From Knufia peltigerae (lineage: Eukaryota; Ascomycota; Eurotiomycetes; Chaetothyriales; Trichomeriaceae), in contig JAPDRN010000095.1 in assembly GCA_030247855.1 (NCBI GenBank), forward strand, positions 1 to 64,000: a stretch of 64,000 nt of DNA, written 5' to 3'. Positions 32,888 through 42,593 of this stretch are shown here, piece after piece. Numbering within the stretch: the stretch's first letter is position 1; the number at the start of each line of letters is the position of its first letter. The notes beneath the pieces are model-generated. The model saw only the letters and a list, made by a program, of their open reading frames with translations. It made no database searches and was not told where the DNA came from. Made by a program: the position numbers and the translations under genes.

Positions 32888-35364
32888 ATGGCCGACGTTC
32901 ATTATCAATGGCCCATTGCAAAGAGAGCTGGAAAGGCCTGTCTGGGTTGCCGAGCACGCAAAGTGAAATGCGACTTCGAACATCGTGGTCTTCCTTGTAC
33001 AAATTGTGCTCTTGATGGGGGCGACTGTCGCGTTCAAAAGAGTAGAAGGGGCAGGTACATTAGGGAGTTGTCACAACTACATACTACAAATACTAATCTA
33101 TGAGCGTCAGGAAACCTTTTAAAAAAGACTCTTCTACCCCCAAATCTAAGGAAGTCGATGATGCTTTACACTCAACCCACACATCGGTCGAGAGATTCTG
33201 TGATGGCCACGCCAGACCAATTTCTCGTAGGATGCATACCACACAATGGCTCCTCGAGCCCGAGAAACACGTTCTTCCTGGGTTATTCGAGGGGAAACCA
33301 TCCGGTAGAGGAGGTAAGTGCAATACGGACCTATCCCAGACGCTATCCTGATGATTCAAGTCCCAGAAGATCGCAAAGTCCATGACCTTCTCAAGATGGT
33401 TGATATGGACACTCTTGATCGACTACACAATGAAGTGACTTGGGCGTCCTTCATGGGCCAGGATCATGCTACAGACTTTTATCAAAATTCCTCCCCACTA
33501 ACCATATCATCTCAACAAAATACACCGCAAACGAACAGTGACAGTCTTCCGGTTTTTGTGAAGCCTATTTCGTCTCACCTTACCTCCGACGATATTGATT
33601 ATCTCACCAGGAAAGGCGTATTTTCTTTCCCGTCCCCAACCTTTGTCGAAGCATTGATCCGAAGCTACGTCCGATATTTTCACCCTCTGATGCCGCTCAT
33701 CGACTTACGAACACTTCTTTGTTGCCTCAGTGGACATGAATCTCACTTTTCACCGAAAATGAGTCTCTTGCTTCTCCAAGCAGTCTTTTTTACTGGAGTA
33801 ACATTTGTTGACCTCGCTGAAATCCACAGCGCCGGCTTCTCCTCAAGAAGAGCTGCAAGAAAGACATTTTATGAAAGAGCCCGTGTAAGTGTGATCGATT
33901 AATTGGTGTGATGTCGCTGAACTTCAGAAACAGGTATTATACGATTTTGATGCCGAATGTGACCGCATTCCAGTCATTCAGGCGGCACTACTTCTCAGTT
34001 ACTGGGCAGAAGCCCCCGGTGATAATAAGGGAGGCTGGCACTGGACTGGAATCTGCTATACATTAGCACTCACCCTCGGACTTCACAGAGAATCGGATTC
34101 GACACTCCCTGCTCGCCACATACACCTTCGAAAAAGAATATGGTGGTCATTCTACATAAGGGATCGCCTGATAGCTCTCGGCATGTGTCGTCCCCTTCGG
34201 GTAAAAGACGATGAATTCAACACGCCGATGTTGACTTTAAACGATTTCGATCTCGACGATCTTGTCACGGATGAGTTCTACGACCTTGCCTTTACCAGAG
34301 AGCATCAAAAAGCACTCGCTGAGATGTGTATCGAGATGGCTCACTTGAGTGTACTTATTGGAAAGGTCATTAATTTGCACTTCTCGCTCATACCCAGCAC
34401 CGAATCCGCGCAGCACATCAAAGATCATACCGGGAGGACAACGACGATATTACTGCCAAACGTTCGAGTGGATCAACTGGAGTCCGTCATACTCCTCGAC
34501 CGAGATCTTCAAACTTGGAATAAGACTAGACCTTTGTCAACGATTTTTCAGCCGACCACGTTGCAAAATTGTACCATATCGACTTCGATCCTCACAGTCC
34601 ACCAAGCTTTTCTACAATTTAGCTTCTTTTCGACCATGTCTGCATTATACCGCCCCTTGATCAACCGTCGCAGTACATCAACCGACAAGTTACCATCCAA
34701 ATTTCTGCAGATATCATCCAAGAGGATTGAAGAGTCTGGCATAGAATTGGCAGCCGCGAACCGCGAGCTTTACAATCTCGACTTTGCAGGATTTCTTCAT
34801 CCGACTATTGCAACCATGGAATTACCCGTCATAATCACTCATATCAAGAGACTTCAGCACCGGCATCATGGTACCGTTTTACAAGCTCTCCAGTCGATCC
34901 TATATTGCCTAAAGGTGCTGCAGAAGATGCAAGACATGTACCCTGGGGTTGACTTGGTGATCGCATTTGCTCTGGATGTTATGAACAGATCTGGGATTGA
35001 GCTGCAGACCGACAATGAGCAAGGACCTGTTGAAGTCAGGTACGGAGATTACAGCTACAGCATTGCATCAGACAATCTAGATGAACCGCACGATTCGGGA
35101 GTCGAAAATGACTCGCCCGGTTCCGTATTTCTAGGGATGCCTGCAACAATAGAACACGATAATGTCATGTCTAGCTCACAGGAAAGACAACAATCTTCGA
35201 CTTTGTCAGATTTGCCTGAACCACAATGGGACTCTCAAAGCGACGTTTTCCTCACAGACACCATGGACTTTGATCCTGCTTTCAGTCTCATGTATGAGTT
35301 CGAGACACTAAACTATCGAGAGATTAGCCAGCGAGCCATACATCGTCCCCCGGCCGAAACCTAG
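32888..35364 (+). CDS. Zn2Cys6 transcription factor, CTF1-like
   Basis: Four exons are consistent: 32888-33054, 33111-33313, about 33361 (or 33367)-33884, and 33934-35364, for about 773 aa. The Zn2Cys6 cluster is near residue 18: ACLGCRARKVKCDFEHRGLPC, then TNC and C of DCRVQ. The middle homology (fungal_trans) domain reads IQAALLLSYWAEAP, GWHWTGICYTLALTLGLHRE and RIWWSFYIRDRLIALGMCRP, the pattern of cutinase factor 1-type regulators, which respond to fatty acids or other carbon sources. Exon 2 encodes a weakly conserved linker, so that exon is the least sure. Its divergent neighbour is the AKL-ending ligase, a plausible target. It converges on the tyrosinase gene. Confidence 0.88.
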
Positions 35365-35415
35365 TTTGTGTTAGGAACTGGCTTCTCGAACCTGATTGAA
35401 GCTAAGACCTGACAA

Positions 35416-36590
35416 TCAATACCCATAACACATCATCGGCCCATCGGTACTCATCACTTCTCTAACCTTCACATCATCTGCGAAGCCTCCAGTGACGAGA
35501 ACATCATCAAGAGTCGCTGGGATGCTGGATCCTCGCAAATTGGCGCCGTTGTACTCATATTTCTTATTGGGGTGGCGTTGCTGCCATGTCCACCATAACC
35601 GATCGACCTGAGTGTGATGCAAAAAGAAGACCGGATCTATTCAAATTTTTAATCTTTCACTCGAGTTATGAATATTCGCAACGAGACTTACCGTAGGGCG
35701 CGGCATGAAAGGCAAAATCTCCGCCAACCCCTTGAGGGATTGCATTGTGCGCAGAGCTCTCCAGAGCAAGAAGGAATGCCTCATAATCGTCAAGCATTAG
35801 GATTTTCGAGACCCTCTCCGGATCGAGGAACTTGCCGAGGACGTCAAAATCGACTCTATCCCAAAAGCCCCTAGACAGGCAGTGCGACTCATCGACAGGT
35901 CCAAAGGAATGTACTTGGAGCCCTGCAAATTGACCGTTCGCTACACCGGTCACCACCGACTGAGAATGTGTCGTGAGACGGTGTTTGGGGAAAGCTCCGA
36001 CCGAACCCGTCCTCGCCGTCCCATATTACGGAGGCCGACGGTTTCTCCCAATCCTGCGTCCAGTCCCAATATACCAGGTTCCCTTCGTATTCGCATTCCT
36101 CCCGGAGAGTCTTCTCGTAGAGATGGATCAAGTATCGATGCCACGCGAAAAAGGGGGCACTTTGATGAGCGTATGAGCCAACTCGGGCGTGGATGCGCGG
36201 GAAATCGTCGTACAAAGACATGTTGGTTGAATTGAACCGCGAAGGCTTTCGACGAAGGCAACTGACAGCGTCGATATACTGGTGTTTCTCGTCCACGCTC
36301 AATTCAACCCAGTTTCGTCTCAGATTCTTCCGACAAAGAGTGTTATTGTTGTCAGGGACGTGAATGCTTCGACGGTGTAGCCAGTCGCTGGTGACAAAGA
36401 CCATGGCCGACATGATCAGAACAACGATCAGGACGAAGATTGTGACCCATTCGCCAGTCTTGGAAGCCCTGCCTGACCGATGCCAGCGGAAGTTTTCTTT
36501 TTGCACTTTTTCTTCGTCGAGCGCATCGTCGTTGCTTGAAGATGAACTTCGCTCGGAGCTGATACCGGGACTCACGGGCAAAATTGCCAT
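35416..36590 (-). CDS. Membrane-anchored tyrosinase, frame uncertain
   Basis: Type-3 copper oxidase acting on Tyr or phenols. From the ATG at 36590 there is a short tail, then one membrane helix (WVTIFVLIVVLIMSAMVFV), so the catalytic part would be luminal. CuA ligands are in FPRIHARVG and YAHQSAPFFAWHRYLIH; CuB in ESSAHNAIPQG and FHAAPYDPVFFLHHTQVDR. An intron at 35637-35691 lies inside the CuB motif. Near 35941-35950 the frame changes: DGEDGFG to VGGDRC reads in one frame, and GQFAGLQVHSFGPV to HCLSRGFW in another. A 70-base intron (GTAATA donor to CTCAG) could restore frame but would remove the conserved WDGEDGFG segment; otherwise this is a small indel. UstQ and PhomQ of dikaritin clusters are tyrosinases of this family. 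Confidence 0.8.
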
Positions 36591-36923
36591 GATGATGTTT
36601 TGTCCTGAGAAAAAAAGGAAAAGGAAGACAACACTCAAAGTGACTGAAGAAGAGACGTATGTGGGTACTGGATCCTCCGAGCCCTGATTTTATAACGGCT
36701 TACTTTTTAGTCGGTCATTAAGAAGAGATTCCCTACAGTAATACTACTGTCGACACTGAGTGGATTCATTCCATTCCGAGGTGGAATTCCCTACTGAATT
36801 CAGGGCAACTACTGTTTACTACATGTACCAGAGATAGAAATTTATGCACCTCGATGAGTTCGTTTCGACCCTGTTCAGACGCGTATCTACGACACATACA
36901 CAACTTTACAGAATTTGTACATT

Positions 36924-37851
36924 CTAATAACATCCCTCTCCGAGTATATTCATCCCATACTTGACCCCCTTTGTGACCGGCAACGAGGCATGCTTCAATC
37001 TTTCGTCCGTGGTCCAGTCCTTTTTCAGATTGATCCAAAATAGACCATTGCCAGCGACGGGACGCACCACGAGCCCCCTGGAACTATTCTTGGTGGTCCT
37101 GCCGAACTTGGCGGTGTCACTATCGTCAGGGGCCGCCAGTTGATGAGGGAAATACGTCTCTCCTCCCTCACATTGGTCTCCGATGTAGACGAAAAAGCTC
37201 AGGAGACGGTTACACCTGTCTCCGATACCTTCGTGGGGAAATGGTCTGTCCATGTTGTCCTTGTGCATGTCGTGGCGTTCGCCGGGGGTGTACCGAACCA
37301 CCTGCAGTTCTTCGAATATCGCCCACGGTAGGAACCCGGAGATCTTCTCGGCTCGTGCCGTGATACACTGTCCGACCGGGTCAGGGTTAGGGACCACGAA
37401 AGCTCTCGAGGCCGTCCGATTGTAATAGACCTTTTCTTGACTTGAGAACGGTCAAAGTGTAAGCATAGCTGCCACTACTAGGACACTGGGAGCGAAGTAC
37501 GCACGCCATGTCCATCAAATAATCAATCTCGTATGGTGAAAGGAATCCGTTGATGTATATCATTAATGGGTCGTCAGATACCATTTCGATACTGTATTGA
37601 TGGGTGCAGACATATTCTGAGGTTGTCGAGGGTTGCCCACTGCCGTCAAGATCACCGACGACAACACTTTTGAGAGTATTTCGAGCATCGATACTGGCCC
37701 TTCGGATCAGGTCATTGTTCTGGATGGTATTCCAAAGCCCCAATGCCAACGCGACGATGGCTACAGTGGCCGTGGAGAATGTACCCTACGGAACAGTAGA
37801 CTGTGTTATCGAGAGACCTATGCTCAGAGAATGTTGTGGTGTACTCACCAT
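36924..37851 (-). CDS. Prolyl 4-hydroxylase-like 2OG-Fe(II) oxygenase
   Basis: Three exons, 37851-37849, 37785-37505 and 37440-36924, give 266 aa. The first coding exon is just the ATG, followed directly by a GTGAGT donor; if this is wrong the start lies elsewhere. Next comes a hydrophobic anchor (FSTATVAIVALALGLW), then SDDPLMIYINGFLSPYEIDYLM, YYNRTASRAF, and the double-stranded beta-helix: VVRYTPGERHDMHKDN with H-x-D iron ligands, FVYIGDQCEGGETYFP, and KHASLPVTKGVKYGMNI with the distal His and the 2-oxoglutarate-binding Lys. The family hydroxylates proline in ER-lumen or cytosolic proteins. Next to a precursor whose cores all hold an LP pair, hydroxylation of that Pro is a testable inference. 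Confidence 0.87.
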
Positions 37852-38586
37852 CGTTACCACAGGTTCAGCAAAAAGACTCGAGGATGGGACGAGGCGTTGT
37901 TGAAGGAGATAGAAGAACAGATGAAAGAATTCCTGAACAGAAATTCAAAACACTCGGTGTGAAGGAATGGGGAACCGACCTACCAAAGCGATAACTATTC
38001 TTCTGGACAGTTCTGTTTGTTCCGGTGCTCAGCTGCCAAAGATACGTTTCTTGCGGCCCCCAAAACACACGCACGACAGCGTGATGATTTCAGTCCAAGG
38101 CTCGTAGCGTTGTGGACACAGACATATATCTGCTTGACGACGAAGATTCGTTGAATTGTTCCAGCCCGAAGGATTCTTACCTACATTGTTGAACCAGCCG
38201 AGAACGAGTCCATTGTGACCTTGGATTACATGATCTCCATGAACCACAATGTATGATTGGACACTTTATTGAGCCATGTCGTCGCTGAATTAGCCCAGAT
38301 AGCTGAAAACATTGCAGTGAACGATTCCTTACAGCTGATCCTCATCGATCGACGTGGACCCCATTTGCGGTGAACGCCAGTTGAGTCGTATGTCCTGACA
38401 CAGAACGAGATGTGGATTCTTGTACCCAGAGCTTGTGCGTCCTACGACGAGAGCTTCATCATTGGTACTGAACTATTTCAATGGAAGCTTCGGAAAAAGT
38501 TGAAGCAGAGCCTGAAAGAGCCATATGCACATGCACAGCAGCACAGGTACACAGACTCGATCTTTCCAATCAACATAGTACGCCGA
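37852..38586. promoter_or_regulatory. Divergent promoter region, P4H-like and kinase genes
   Basis: 735 bases. An open stretch on the minus strand near 38029-38247 looks peptide-like but joins no domain and is probably leader of the oxygenase gene. On the plus strand an in-frame ATG at 38410 would extend the kinase by 59 residues. Confidence 0.4.
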
Positions 38587-40613
38587 ATGGCAACGACGAC
38601 AATGACCGTGATACTACGAGTGCTCCTGTTTTATCTCGGATGTATTGCGTTGGTCAACGCCGAGGACACTCCATCTTCAACACCACCATATGATCACTAT
38701 CCAAACCTAGGTTTGTTCGGCCAATTCCAAAAACCCATTGCCAGAGGAGCAACGGGAGACGTCGTGCTTTTCCAACACAACAAAACGATGAAACGTTACG
38801 CGGTCAAGGCTTTTGTCAGAAACCACATCCCCGAATACGACGAGGAATACGACCGCGACATCAGAGAAGAGTTCAATATCGCCCGACGACTGGCGGAGCA
38901 TGGTAATATTGTGGAGACTTACGACCTCATATTCGACCCTCCCTCACACAGGTGGTACATGCCCATGCAGTACTGTCCTGACTTGTTGTCCGGAAGGATT
39001 CGAGCTGCTTTCTCGACCGAGAAGTCGAAAGACCAAGAAACAGCAGTGGACAGCTATCCTGGAGATTCCCAATCACACTCGGACCAAAATTCGTTAATGT
39101 CTTGTATATTTGGTCAACTCTTGAAAGGATTGAGCCATATGCACGACCGAGGCATAACGCACGGCGATCTCAAACCAAACAACATTGGCATCGACGAAAG
39201 GAGTCAAGTTCGAGTTCTGGACTTTGGAATTTCATTTCAAACGTTGGACATGTTGACTGGAGAGAAACGTTTACAATGGGGTGAGTTTCCACAAAATTTT
39301 CATATCAATTCTCTGAACCCACATATGTTGGCTCTGGTCAAATGATGTGTTGTTGGTTGGCTACGACGTGAAACCCACAATTGATGGCCATCATGATGAT
39401 GATGATGCTATCCAAAAGAACAACAAAAAAGACGTCTGGACGAAGGAAGTATTGCGTCGGTTCTTCTTTCTCCACTGACATGAACGAACCCTTTTACGCC
39501 AACCCTAGCAACGTATCGGCTCGCGACGATCAATGGTGCGGCTGTGAGAAGCTGACATAAGACCCACGAGAAGGGGGGGGCTCGTTGTCCATACTTCAAC
39601 CAACCACTTACCGTTCCAACGGAATATGTGCGTTACAATGATACCCGACGCTTTTCGAACCGAGATCCTCATTGGGAAATTCCTAGAGTTCTGTTATTCG
39701 CAGGGGAAAAAAAATAGATCCTTCCGGAAGACCAATCTCACTTTTAGCTCATTGATCGGACACCACAAGCGTCTTTCTCGACTCCTCCCGAGAGTCTCGC
39801 CAGACACACGGCGTTTTCGTAATCGGGAGCCAAAAAGCTTCTTTCGACTGGAGCTGAAACCACACACTCTCTCACGCGATCACTTCCCCTAGGAGGATAA
39901 CAATGCGACTACTCCTTCTCTGTCCACACCAAGGAGGATTTCTTCTTATCAAAGACGAGTCAAATGGAGGATTACGAACAATCTTGGCATACATGAATAT
40001 CTTTGTCTGGATGGATTATGTGAAACGAGCACAACCCCAGGGCTAACTTTTTCCGCCCGTGATAGGTTTACGAGGTGCCATCCCATACGCCCCGCCAGAG
40101 GTTTACCTAGAAACTCTTTATGACCCTGTCCCCGTCGACATCTTTGCGCTAGCGATCCTATTCTGCGAGATGACGGAGCCTCGGTTGCCTTGGAAGAGAC
40201 GTGTCTGGCCGGACTGGGAACGTGACTCTTTCAGTCTCTTTAGACATGATGCCAAGATGAAGAAGGACAAGAAACGACAACAAGAAAGGTCCACCACCAC
40301 CACCACCACCACCAACAACAACAACGACGACGGTGAAGTCGGTCAAAGAGCGGTCAGCAGCCGTGACGAAGATCTGAACGAGGATGACCCTAATGTCACA
40401 GCTGGTGGTCACCATCGTACCTTTCCATTCTTGGCCTTTGAGGATTGGGAGACAGAAATCCATCGAGCCACGATGGACAGTCTGGTGACTTTGCTCCCGG
40501 TCCCTTCGAGGTGGATCATTCGACGAATGCTAGAACCCGACCCTAACATGAGAGCGACCTGGACGGATATTTGGTCGGATGAGTGGGTTCAAAGTCTCCA
40601 TGAAACTTGTTGA
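38587..40613 (+). CDS. Protein kinase with signal peptide (secretory-pathway)
   Basis: Two exons, 38587-39280 and 40066-40613, give 413 aa. The first 26 residues (TMTVILRVLLFYLGCIALVNA) form a signal peptide or anchor, so the kinase domain would face the ER/Golgi lumen. The domain is complete: glycine loop IARGATGDVV, VAIK-type Lys74 in RYAVKAF, Glu of EEFNIARRL, catalytic HGDLKPNN (Asp194), DFG at 212-214, and YAPPEVYL. The HRD Arg is replaced by Gly. The 785-base intron is about ten times the local norm. A Thr/Asn/Asp run encoded by CCA/AAC repeats sits in the C-lobe. Luminal kinases are rare in fungi; phosphorylating the Thr-rich cores is an inference. The alternative start at 38410 would bury the signal. 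Confidence 0.82.
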
Positions 40614-41006
40614 ACGGAGAAAGAAAAGCTACGGCCTTGGAATGGTATCTTCGTAGTAGAACGTGTCCCATCACGCTAGTCACATAGATCATTTCAGAAT
40701 TCTGATTGATCTTTTTTCCCCTATAGAGTATGTATTCATATACATCTACCTGGAGAGCTTGGCGTCTCACGCGACGGCGCCCGTACATGGATGATGTCCA
40801 TATGCTTCAGACCCCGAGATTCCGCGGATTGGCTGACTGACTGACTGACTGACTGACTGTTGATTGCCTTCCTAACTACAGGTCTTTGAATTTCATCTTT
40901 CGTTCGGTAGTCTGGGAAAAGAACAATGAACCCCTGGTTGAAAGTATCCCCGTGTCATTTCAACTTGACCAAGCCCATGGGCCCATCAGAACGGAGGCCA
41001 CTCGAT
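40614..41006. other. Convergent intergenic region
   Basis: 393 bases between the kinase and the HxxHC gene stops. It contains a tetranucleotide repeat, listed separately, and no gene. Confidence 0.5.
40833..40859. repeat. CTGA tetranucleotide microsatellite
   Basis: About six and a half perfect CTGA/GACT units in a row between two convergent genes. Confidence 0.95.
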
Positions 41007-41756
41007 TCACTGCCCCAATCTAGTACACTTGAGGTACTTCAGCCTGACTCGGGTGTTGACCTTTTGGAGGTCGGGGGGATCTTTTCTCAGGATGAGGCGT
41101 TCACAGTGCAGGGTGTGAGCGTCGCTGACCGTGACGTTGTCGACGCTGTGCATGGGTCCGTCCGGCAGGGTCGCCCGCATGTACCGTTTCCAGATGTAGG
41201 TGCAGTGCCGGAGGTGCCACTCCCACGTCACGAACAGGTGGTGGTGCTCACCCAGGGCCACGACCGCGTGAGGGATCTGAGGGCTGGCCGAGTCCTTTTG
41301 CGAAAAGTACCGCCAGTCGCTGAGCCCTTCGAACTCGGCCGTCAGGGCGGCGTCGTAGCAGTCCGGTGGGATCCAGGCGTAGGACAGCATGTCAAAGACG
41401 CAACCCGCCGCGAGTGCCTCTGCTCGTGAATGACCGCACGGAGACGCGTCGTCAGAACCGAGGGAAAGTCTTTGATGATCCGCGTCGGCGTCGGTGGTGG
41501 AAATCTGGTCGAGGTCGTAGTGATCTGGACATTGCTGATTGCTGTCCGTGGTGGCCAAGGACGGTTTGAGGACCAACAACGTGACGAAGAGGGTCGAAAG
41601 TATCGCCGCCGTGAGGGCAACAATCATCCAACTCCTGACGGTTTTGTTTTTGGTTCTGGGCACTCCGACGATCAAGGGGTCGTTGAGCCTTTCGTCGTCA
41701 TCACTGGCGTCGATGGGGGCATATAAACTCCTGTTGGGCTTTGCCTTGGGATCCAT
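41007..41756 (-). CDS. Twin-HxxHC membrane protein, UstY-like
   Basis: Intronless, 249 aa from the ATG at 41756. A charged N-terminal tail is followed by one membrane helix at 42-64 (MIVALTAAILSTLFVTLLVL) and a luminal domain with two HxxHC motifs: HLRHC at 181-185 and HTLHC at 214-218. Twin HxxHC after a single anchor is the hallmark of UstYa/DUF3328 proteins, the oxidative cyclases of dikaritin RiPPs such as ustiloxin. Before them comes CGHSRAEALAAGCVFDMLSY and WIPPDCYDAALTAEFEG, a block common in a related set of fungal proteins but not in classical UstYa. So the fold or activity may differ. Its place next to a Kex2-repeat precursor favours a role in Tyr-based crosslinking (inference). Confidence 0.72.
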   Translation of the reverse strand: MDPKAKPNRSLYAPIDASDDDERLNDPLIVGVPRTKNKTVRSWMIVALTAAILSTLFVTLLVLKPSLATTDSNQQCPDHYDLDQISTTDADADHQRLSLGSDDASPCGHSRAEALAAGCVFDMLSYAWIPPDCYDAALTAEFEGLSDWRYFSQKDSASPQIPHAVVALGEHHHLFVTWEWHLRHCTYIWKRYMRATLPDGPMHSVDNVTVSDAHTLHCERLILRKDPPDLQKVNTRVRLKYLKCTRLGQ

Positions 41757-42263
41757 GAGCTCAGAGTAGTGAGGGACTTCACGAGGTATAGTCCAAAAAA
41801 ATGAAGGCAGAGAGGTCGAGTGAGAACGGAATTTCATGTAGAGGAGCTCTGGAAGGTTGAAAATCAAGAGACCGTGTTCCTGAACTCGAGATGAAGGTCA
41901 AGATGGATTCAGAAAAGGAAATCTGAAAAAGACAAAAAGGGTAGACAGACACGGCTATCTGATACTTTCGAGGATAGAACAAAGTCCATGAGCCATGAGC
42001 CAAAAGACTCTGCTTGAGCTTACCCACCAGATCACGAAGGAATCGCCCAGCATATTGATCTGCAGCTTATAGTTCACATGATTTGTCAACGAGATAATGC
42101 GAAGAAACGACCGTAGGATTCACGAGACCCAAGATCACGCACTCCATTGCCCTATGTGAGCAATGCATAGTTAGTGTGAAGCCCAACAGACCACTCACCG
42201 TCCTCACATACACTTGTCAGCGCAATGAGCATGTTTTCGGAAGGAACATCTTTGGCATACGGA

Positions 42264-42277
42264 ACGAGAATTCTCGT
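42264..42277. promoter_or_regulatory. Perfect 14-base palindrome
   Basis: ACGAGAATTCTCGT reads the same on both strands. It lies 317 bases before the precursor ATG and about 510 before the HxxHC gene start, so it could serve either promoter as a dimeric factor site. Function is inference. Confidence 0.4.
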
Positions 42278-42453
42278 GTAGAGAGCCACCTCAAGCTCGG
42301 AAACTTGCAGTATGTGCTCTTTAGCAACGTTTCATCCTTCTGTTGGTGCTTCCGTAGAGTCATGTACTTTGCCGATCCAAGGATTCCGGCCCCCTCGCCG
42401 CGAATGCGAGGTATGAGGTTGAGAAGGTTGTGGCCAAGCGTGGGTTCCCAACC

Positions 42454-42460
42454 TATATAA
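42454..42460 (+). promoter_or_regulatory. TATA box of the precursor gene
   Basis: TATATAA lies about 134 bases before the ATG at 42594, a normal distance for a strongly expressed fungal gene with a short leader. Confidence 0.55.
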
Positions 42461-42593
42461 GAAAGAGTTAGGGAGTTCGGTCAAACCATACCTTCTGACC
42501 ATCACGAACCACAATCATTCTCACAGTGTCACTCCCTCTTACCAAAGACTTTCTGTTCAGAAGCCCCCCCAACTTGACCCAGTCATCACCATT

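Larger units (their letters stand above)
41757..42593. promoter_or_regulatory. Divergent promoter of HxxHC gene and precursor
   Basis: 837 bases between divergent starts. It holds the palindrome ACGAGAATTCTCGT at 42264-42277 and a TATA element upstream of the precursor. No further gene is seen. Confidence 0.55.

Noticed and set aside
38029..38247. Small Cys-containing protein on the minus strand
   Set aside because: No signal peptide, no domain, contains a GTAAGA donor-like site; more likely leader of the oxygenase gene.
40298..40330. Repeat expansion disrupting the kinase
   Set aside because: The CCA/AAC tract keeps frame and encodes a Thr/Asn loop in the C-lobe; conserved motifs before and after are intact.
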